A stretch of DNA of 64,000 nt from Vigna angularis (taxonomy: Eukaryota > Streptophyta > Magnoliopsida > Fabales > Fabaceae), in the NCBI RefSeq assembly GCF_016808095.1, contig NC_068973.1:35086077-35150076 (forward strand), written 5' to 3'. The position numbers and the translations under genes are program-made. The notes below the pieces were generated by a model. The model was not told where the DNA came from and searched no databases. It saw only the letters and a program-made list of their open reading frames with translations. The first letter of the stretch is position 1, and the number at the start of each line of letters is the position of its first letter. Positions 56,786-64,000 of the stretch are shown here, in pieces.

Positions 56786-59072
56786 CTGGTAGAAGCTTTA
56801 TATTATAAATTCTAAATTAAGTTTAAAATTCATTTATTAATATTGAGATTTTTTTCATATTTGTAAAAATTGGTGTTTGTGTAGTTTATGAAACTGACAA
56901 CATTTTCATCATAAATCTTACTTCTTTATTGTTTGAATGATTAGTTATGCTGGTATGTGATTTTAGCATCAACCAATATCCATGGCTGAACAATTTGAAA
57001 CAATGCAAGAGATGGTCAAAACCATACACATCATACTAATGGCATTTTGAGGGAATAGATAACTTGCAACTCAATCATGGTGAATGTTCATCGCCAATCC
57101 CCTTATCAACACCTTTTAAGAGTCACCTTGAAGAAGTTTTCTCCCATCAAAATCCAAGCTTCAACCAAACTTTTGCTATAGACTTCCACAACAACCACGT
57201 TAACTTCTAAAGGGACAATGAACAACATAACATTATTGAGCAAAACCATGAATGTCAAAGTAATGAAGAACCAGAAAACTAGCATAGAATCAAAACAAAG
57301 GTGAAAACTAATTTGTAGGACTGCTTCATTTTATTTTTAAGGAGACAAACACATAATTGTATAAGAACTTTTGACAACTGTGGTGGTTGACTGTCACACT
57401 AATAAGTCTCACTGTAAAGGATTCATGTATCTAGTCAATTGTATAAAAAAAATGTATTATATTTTTAGAAATATTTATGATATATTATTTTTATTTCAAG
57501 AAAATTATATCTTAAAAGATAAGTATATATACTAAATTTGATCTCCGAATACATGCCCACGTGCAAACAATGTTTTAATTAACAATCTGACTGTCTTGAG
57601 AAGAAACACAATAAAACTAATTAACAATGTCAATGAGTTTGTATACTCACATATTTATTTACTTTGGGTATTATTATTGATAATTATTTTTGAGAATTTT
57701 TATTTAAAAAATGAAATTGAATTTGGACCAAATTTATTATTGAAAAATACTGAAAACTCTTTTTCATGTAAAGTCTTAAAATTAATAAAATGTCTAAGTT
57801 TTTTTTTATCAGCAAAACTATTGATTAATATTATTTGTTAATTAATATTGAAACTCAGAATAAAAAATAAAAAATTCAGAACAAATTTTTTTTATCTGCA
57901 AAAAATAAAAAATTCAGAATAAAAAACAAAAAAAAATTATTTGTTTATTATATAGAAACTCAGAATGAAAAAAACTTATCTGCAAAACCATTTGATTAAT
58001 AGAAACTAAGAATGAAAAATATATTCCTAACTTACTTGTTAACTTGACATTTTAATATGATGTAAATTGTTATATTTTCTAACAGAAGAAAAATCTTCAT
58101 TTGTTTTGGTTATTTGTCAAGTATTGGAATATTGCAGAAAAAATCTGATATATAGGGTATTTTACTTCTGTAATCTAGGACCCTTTGCAAATGGAAGTGA
58201 CAATTAATATATGACTCATGTAAACTGATACATATTGCACTTAATTATAACCATTGAGAAGTTGTGGACAGCCATACTCGGCTCTGTCATGAATTGGATT
58301 ACACCAGAATCACATTGCTGTCTAAAATTAATGAACTACCTTTTTTTATCCATTTTTTCTGTAACTAAAAACTAAGGTAATAAGATCTTTCACATATCTG
58401 TTTTTAACACTTGATCAATTTCTCTCGTGGGTCAATCCATTGGTTCAAATACCAAATCTAATAGAAAAGAACTTGGTAAATACTTTTTTTTTCTGCCAGA
58501 AATCTTCATCAGAATGCATAGGCATTATTATTATCAGTATACATGTGTTTATTGTACAATGAAAGCTCCTGTTAACAAGATGAGTGATAATTGTTAGTAT
58601 ATCACTGGATTTGTTCAGTAATTGTTAGTATATCAGTGGATTCATAATGAAATTGATTTTTACTGTACTCAATCAAATACCAATTATATTGGATATAATA
58701 AGTACTTTTCATACCATTTTCCCATCAATTAATGAGCTTATGCATCTTGCAAGGACTTTGTCAAGGCTAATGGTTAAGTGTGGTTGACGTGCATCTGTCA
58801 CGAAAGAGGAAGAAGTAAAGAAGAACCCTAACTCTAAATGTGTAACAGGCCTGTTACTTGTCAAGCACTTCAAAATAAAAATTAATCAACAAATGTAAAA
58901 ACCACGACCAATAAGTCATTTCATACTTAAAATAATACTAATCAAGCTATCTTATTAGTTTAATACATCAATCAGATACATAATTGATGTGGTAGAAATA
59001 GTTACAGGTTGCAGGAAAAGTAAAATAAGGATGATGACTTACTTTGTGATTTTTGTTTCCAAAGAGGATACA

Positions 59073-59187
<115 letters not shown>

Positions 59188-59598
59188 AAGGTAGTTGTTT
59201 AATGTTTATGAATAAAACAAAGTAATGAATAAACAAAGGGTAGTTGTTTGGACAGAAAGGCTTAAATAATTTAACCTAGAGGAATATAATGCATAAAAGA
59301 AACTGTAAAACTGCTAGAAACTGCGTTACCAAGTCTTTGTCCTCTCCACGTTTCCTTTCTTATAGATGATCATAATAACACTTTGCATTCGTAGAACCCA
59401 ATACCTTTAGAATTTTAGCTTAGATGCTGCTGCACTTTTCTTGTGTAAATTATGAACTGATATATGTTTGAGATTAATTTAACTCAATAACTCTTAAATT
59501 TTGCACAAGGAAGTTTAATTAATCTTGTTTGATCATAACTTACCTCACTAAGATCAAGAGTATGGGTTTGAGAAACTTATATGAGATTTTGAATCTAA

Positions 59599-60252
59599 GG
59601 TTTTTTTTGACGTATATAGACAAAAAAGAAAGGTTTTTTACTTATATGGACAAATATTTTGGAAATTACACATTTAGGCAAGTTGTGAGGGTCTAAACGA
59701 CTTCACATGAAGAAGTCGTGTCCTTCCTATTGTTTATAAAATTTCTTTAAAGGTTTTAATTTCCTTTTACACTAAATTAATGATCATTTAAATTTGTTTT
59801 CTCTCTAAAACAATAATGTAATCAACATTGTCAAACATATATTCATAAAGTATGTCAATGTCAAAAAAACTCTAATTTAACACTAAAACCCTCTGACTAC
59901 CAGAGAGTTTTTAGTCATTTACACAGCAGGTAATCGATTATAACCCTGCTCTAAACGATTATCGGAGAGTTTTTAACTATTTACATTGCTGGTAATCGAT
60001 TACAACCCACTGTAATCGATTACTAGAGAATTTTTGGCTATATAAAATGAAGTTGTGCCCCTTGCACAACTTCAGTACATTGTAATCGATTACAAGGCGT
60101 GATAATTGATTATCAAATCCTAAAATCGTTTTTGGAGTGCACGACTTCACCTGTAACCCTAAAATTGTCTGGAACTCCTACGACTTGTCTAAATGTTTAA
60201 TTTTCAAAAATTTTGTTTATATCTTTCATTTTTGCCTACGTAAAGAAAAACC
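59599..60252. mobile_element. MULE-type MITE with long terminal inverted repeats
   Basis: A 654-bp element. The left end GGTTTTTTTTGACGTATATA and the inverted right end GGTTTTTCTTTACGTAGGCA pair over roughly 90 bp with small gaps, both continuing to a GGAAATTACACATTTAGGCA-like segment and an AAGTYGT motif. Flanking 9-mers are TGAATCTAA (59590-59598) and TGAATCTGA (60253-60261), 8 of 9 identical, fitting a MULE-type target duplication. The interior has two to three tandem units of about 60 bp with TAATCGATTA palindromes. No ORF. Confidence 0.8.
59907..60112. repeat. TAATCGATTA palindrome cluster
   Basis: Perfect TAATCGATTA at 59931-59940, 59993-60002, 60013-60022 and 60083-60092, with variants near 59953 and at 60103-60112. 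They sit in approximate 60-bp tandem units that also share AGAGAGTTTTTAGTCATTTA-like heads. Confidence 0.9.
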
Positions 60253-60261
60253 TGAATCTGA

Positions 60262-63200
60262 CCATGCTGTAAAAAACAAAATGTGAAGATACAGTCATGT
60301 GTATATATCTGTACAAGCCTTATCATAAGTTCTGTGATCAAACATTTTCTCCAAATAAAATTGAAAAATGGTTTCTTTCAATTATTATAATACTAATGAG
60401 ACACGTAAATTAAGAATTGAACAGCACAGAAAAGAGGTGTGTGTGTGTTCATACTTACGGTGTAGGCAAATCCTTATCCTCGTGTCAATTCCATGCCTTT
60501 CTGATTGTCACACATCATAATTATATCAAATCACACCGATTGATATTCAAGTAAAAATTTTCTTCCACAATTCAGACTATGGCCAAATCATATGTTATAT
60601 ATTAATGTCACTGGAAAAGTTTGAGTACATAAGATAAATATACGTGGCATTATAAATTTCAATATAACTCATTAGTTAAATCCCACATCACTCTTCGCAC
60701 ACAGAAACCAACTACTGTCACCCACGAATTCCAATTATTTTCTGAATTTGAATCTTCGATGAAAAGATTAGTGTTGATCTTTTCAGAACAGGTAAACAAG
60801 ATGGAGACAGTAAAACTAAATTATTTGAAGTGAATGATAAGTAATCAACTGGGTGTGATATTTGGATATAACATTGTATGAACTCTGAAACACAGTTATC
60901 GATTCATAATTCAATGCTAAAACCGTGAATCTTTCCAATATCATAACTACCTACCTTTGAAAAAACATCTACAATTAAAAGACGACAAATAATTCACAGC
61001 CCTTCCGACAAGTGAAACTACGTATGAAACAAGCAAGGCAACTTTCTCATTTGAAGACAAGATTAGTTATAATTACCCTACTGTAAGTGAAATCTCTCTC
61101 TTTGTATCAGACTTATAATAATAAAGTACAAATTGAACCCTAAACTGGGTGTCTGTTTCACATTCCTTATAGTTTTAGGGTTTATCCTTTCATCCATTTA
61201 CGTACATATTCCGTATCTGCAACATATGTATATTTCTGCTACGCAATGACAAAAGTAGTTTCCCCCAACCAATACGAAATTAACTTGACAATAGGCTTTC
61301 CTTGTTTCTAAGAATTATCGTGAGTGCAATTAAATATAGATCACTTTATATACATTTAACATATTTGTAATTCAACTTCTGCATGTAAAACTCATTATAT
61401 GATCAGTTATAAAACATTATTAATTAGGGTTTTGCTGTTGCCTCTTTATGGAATCTTAATCTAATTTTTATATTTAATTTAATTTTTATATAGAATTATA
61501 TAAACAAGATTAAAATGTATAAGGTGAAATTAAAAAAGCTTTCCATATATATAGAGAGAGAGACTGAATTAAGAACATATACTAAAGATTAAATCGATAA
61601 AGTTTTACCAACATAAGAACATGATTTGATACAATTTTACATATAAAAGCTAAATTATAATTAAGAATATGTGATACGATCAACAACTAAATTATATAGA
61701 CGGGGTTAATCTTAAATATTATAAAGTTTCTTAATATATTTTCTTTATCGGCAAGAAAAGTATATTCAAAACAGAAATATTGGGTTTTCCCAACCCTTTT
61801 ACAGACAATATTTATTTTCTTAAGGTATTGATAAAGATAGAAAAAAGAGTTTAATAAGAAATTTAGGGAGTATTCCAATAGTTTCTTGATCGTTTATGAT
61901 ATGTTTTATGATTTCTTTATTTTAAAATTTTTAGAAAGTCATTGCTCATATCAAGAAGTTGAAGGTGGGGATGGAATATATATGTAAATGCTTTAAGAAT
62001 AACACTTTTAAAAAGATGAAGAATTTTACTTGAATCTTCCCTCAGTATTTTCCACTGTAAATAACCTACCAAGACCCAGGTGGTCATTGACTCATCGTGT
62101 AACATGTATTTACGTACAAGTCTGTCCCAGATATACACTTCCATTTCCAATTGGTTGTAACTTCCTCAAATTTTTCAAACTAATTAATTAAATCTACCAC
62201 AAGGACAAAAACTGGGAAAATAAAACCATAATCATTAAGAAACGGTCAAGCCACGGATCTTTATACCATCTAGCACTTCCCTTCAAGCTTTACCCTTCGT
62301 AATAATTAAGTGTAATGTTTTATACGATAAATTTTCTGATCATTTATCTGTCTAAAGACCTAATAACTCTTCTTTCTTCAATCAAGAAAAGCTAGATAGA
62401 TTATAATTTGCTTCAAAAAACATGAAAAATCGCCCTTTTATTTCGGCATGATGATGCAGAAGGGGAAGACCTTAGTCAACTGCTACATATGCAGCAGAAC
62501 ATGACATGATATACGAGAAAGATCATCTTGCTTTATGTTGTAGCCTAGTGTTTGCTAATTAATAATAAATACCTAAAAGAGAAAAGTAAATTGATATTAA
62601 TATTATATAATATAGCAGGAGTGTTTTACAATTTGAGGAGAGTCAGGGAACGTCAATATATAAAGCCAAAAGGGTTTCGTTTCCCAGGATCCTAGCGCGA
62701 TATGCTTTTAGCACAAGCAAAATTAACACAAATTGATTAATTGAAATTTGATTAATAATTATAGTTTATGAGAAACACATTTTCTTCATGAGCTGGGTGA
62801 TTATCATCTTAACTAACATTTATATTGGGATCATTAAGTGAGTTTGTGTTTCCGTCAAATGCATGTAATTAGTGTAGTTAATGAGAATGAGAAATGGCAT
62901 GTGGAAAATGAAGGGATAAATGGAAGGAGAAAGGACAGGGATTTCTGGAAAATGGTGAGGGAGAAGAGAAACGGTGTTCCATGAAATACGTAATACGCAA
63001 TTAATTTATATATAATATGCAGAGTTTGGTTCATGTTGTCTTTGTCTTTGGTATTCCTCGTGCATTTTGACTTTTTCATTGTTCTTATTTGTATACAACC
63101 TGCGATCTTCTAGAACGTGGCTCGACCCTGTTGGTCGCTGCAAATCATTCTCAGAAAGTAGGGACCACCACGTCACGTGTGCATGATTAATTACTCCCAT

Positions 63201-64000
63201 GCATCGCCTCTCAAATCAATATGCCTTATCAAAGTGTCTACCAACAATATGAAATTCAAAATTCCTTTTTTATTATAAGTATTATTTTTAAAAATTTTAA
63301 TTTATGATAAGTATGCCAAGCAAATAATTAGATAATTGAAAATATGCTAATCAACAATCAGCACTACTACTACTTTAAATTTATAATTAAATACAAACAT
63401 TTTGCTCAAAATATATGCATTGAAATCTCATCAATTATTATCTCCTTTTCACATGTACATTATTTTTCAATTGCCAATATCTTAAAACAACTACTCCTTT
63501 AATAGATATTATGATATTTTAAAATATATCAATTAATAGATAATGTTAATTACTTCTTATATACTCAACTTAAAGTGTGATTATATAAATAAACCTTCAT
63601 TAGTATTTTTTTTTCACATTATATATACTATTCTTTTACAGTGTAAATCATCACCAGTTTCACACATATTTATTATCTTTATTTATCTCCATTAGGTATT
63701 GCACCTTATAAAATTATCTTTGTAAAAGCAGTCAGCAAAGAAAAGTATTAGTGGTGAGGTCAAGATTGTCATTATTTTAATTGAAGTCGTAATATCCTTC
63801 TTGGTATTTACAGCTACTGCACTATCTGCAACTTGAAGGTGAAGACCAAAATTTGGTGAAAGCTTCAGAAACACACTCTCCACGTTTTTCTTCCTTACCT
63901 TTTTCTACTTAAATTCCCTACTCTTCATTCATGGTGATTAGTAGAAACCTCTCTCCCCTTATTCATCTCTTTTATCCTTTTTGCAGTATCCCTTAAGTTA
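60262..64000. other. AT-rich intergenic DNA, no gene recognised
   Basis: No credible coding exon, RNA gene or element boundary seen. Short ORFs (61687, 61917, 62855, 63006, 63692, all minus) are I/F/L/K-rich and unrecognised. A gene could begin beyond the right edge. Confidence 0.45.

Noticed and set aside
56982..57300. Possible decayed gypsy gag beginning MAEQFETMQEMVKTIH
   Set aside because: Only about 20 residues look coding before stops accumulate; too little to assign.

Overview
The window is nuclear DNA from a flowering plant. It has long AT-rich intergenic stretches, intron-containing genes with GT-AG junctions, and several transposable-element classes. The repeat style (TAATCGATTA clusters, a CACTAGTGCAGAA-type terminus) and the gene set suggest a legume of the Phaseolus/Vigna/Glycine group; this is an inference from familiarity, not a search.

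Layout. 1-6.3 kb: the 3' end of an unidentified ORF, a 127-bp tandem duplication, (TA)n tracts, a decayed receptor-kinase fragment and a decayed copia gag fragment. 6.3-11.4 kb: a four-exon DUF630/DUF632 gene and a single-exon gene for a small plant protein of unknown function. 11.4-19.3 kb: gene-poor, with a LINE-like remnant and an old Mutator-like (MULE) element that may carry captured DNA. 19.57-20.80 kb: a complete four-exon 2-on-2 (truncated) haemoglobin gene (GLB3) on the minus strand, with a degraded copy of its last exon just downstream. 23.8-27.4 kb: two tandem paralogous genes for secreted glycine-rich proteins, both minus strand. 28.9-35.1 kb: a CACTA-like terminus with an unusual alternating hairpin array, then a complete copia retrotransposon (minus strand) broken by one in-frame stop. 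37.1-46.9 kb is the gene-rich core: a 12-exon LAMMER kinase (AFC3-like), two divergent PPR genes whose start codons are 2 bp apart, and a tRNA m7G methyltransferase. 48.2-56 kb: a 1.27-kb MULE with a perfect 9-bp target duplication, an adjoining fold-back element and a very young intact copia element. 56-64 kb: AT-rich DNA with a large (TA)n tract and a 654-bp MULE-type MITE carrying TAATCGATTA palindromes.

The host genes act in separate processes: organellar RNA editing (PPR pair), splicing-factor phosphorylation (LAMMER kinase), tRNA modification, haem/oxygen or NO chemistry (GLB3), wall proteins (GRPs) and signalling (DUF630/632). There is no operon logic. The only close coupling is the shared 5' region of the PPR pair. 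Splice sites were assigned by eye from reading-frame continuity, GT-AG borders and remembered family structure, without alignment or transcript data.
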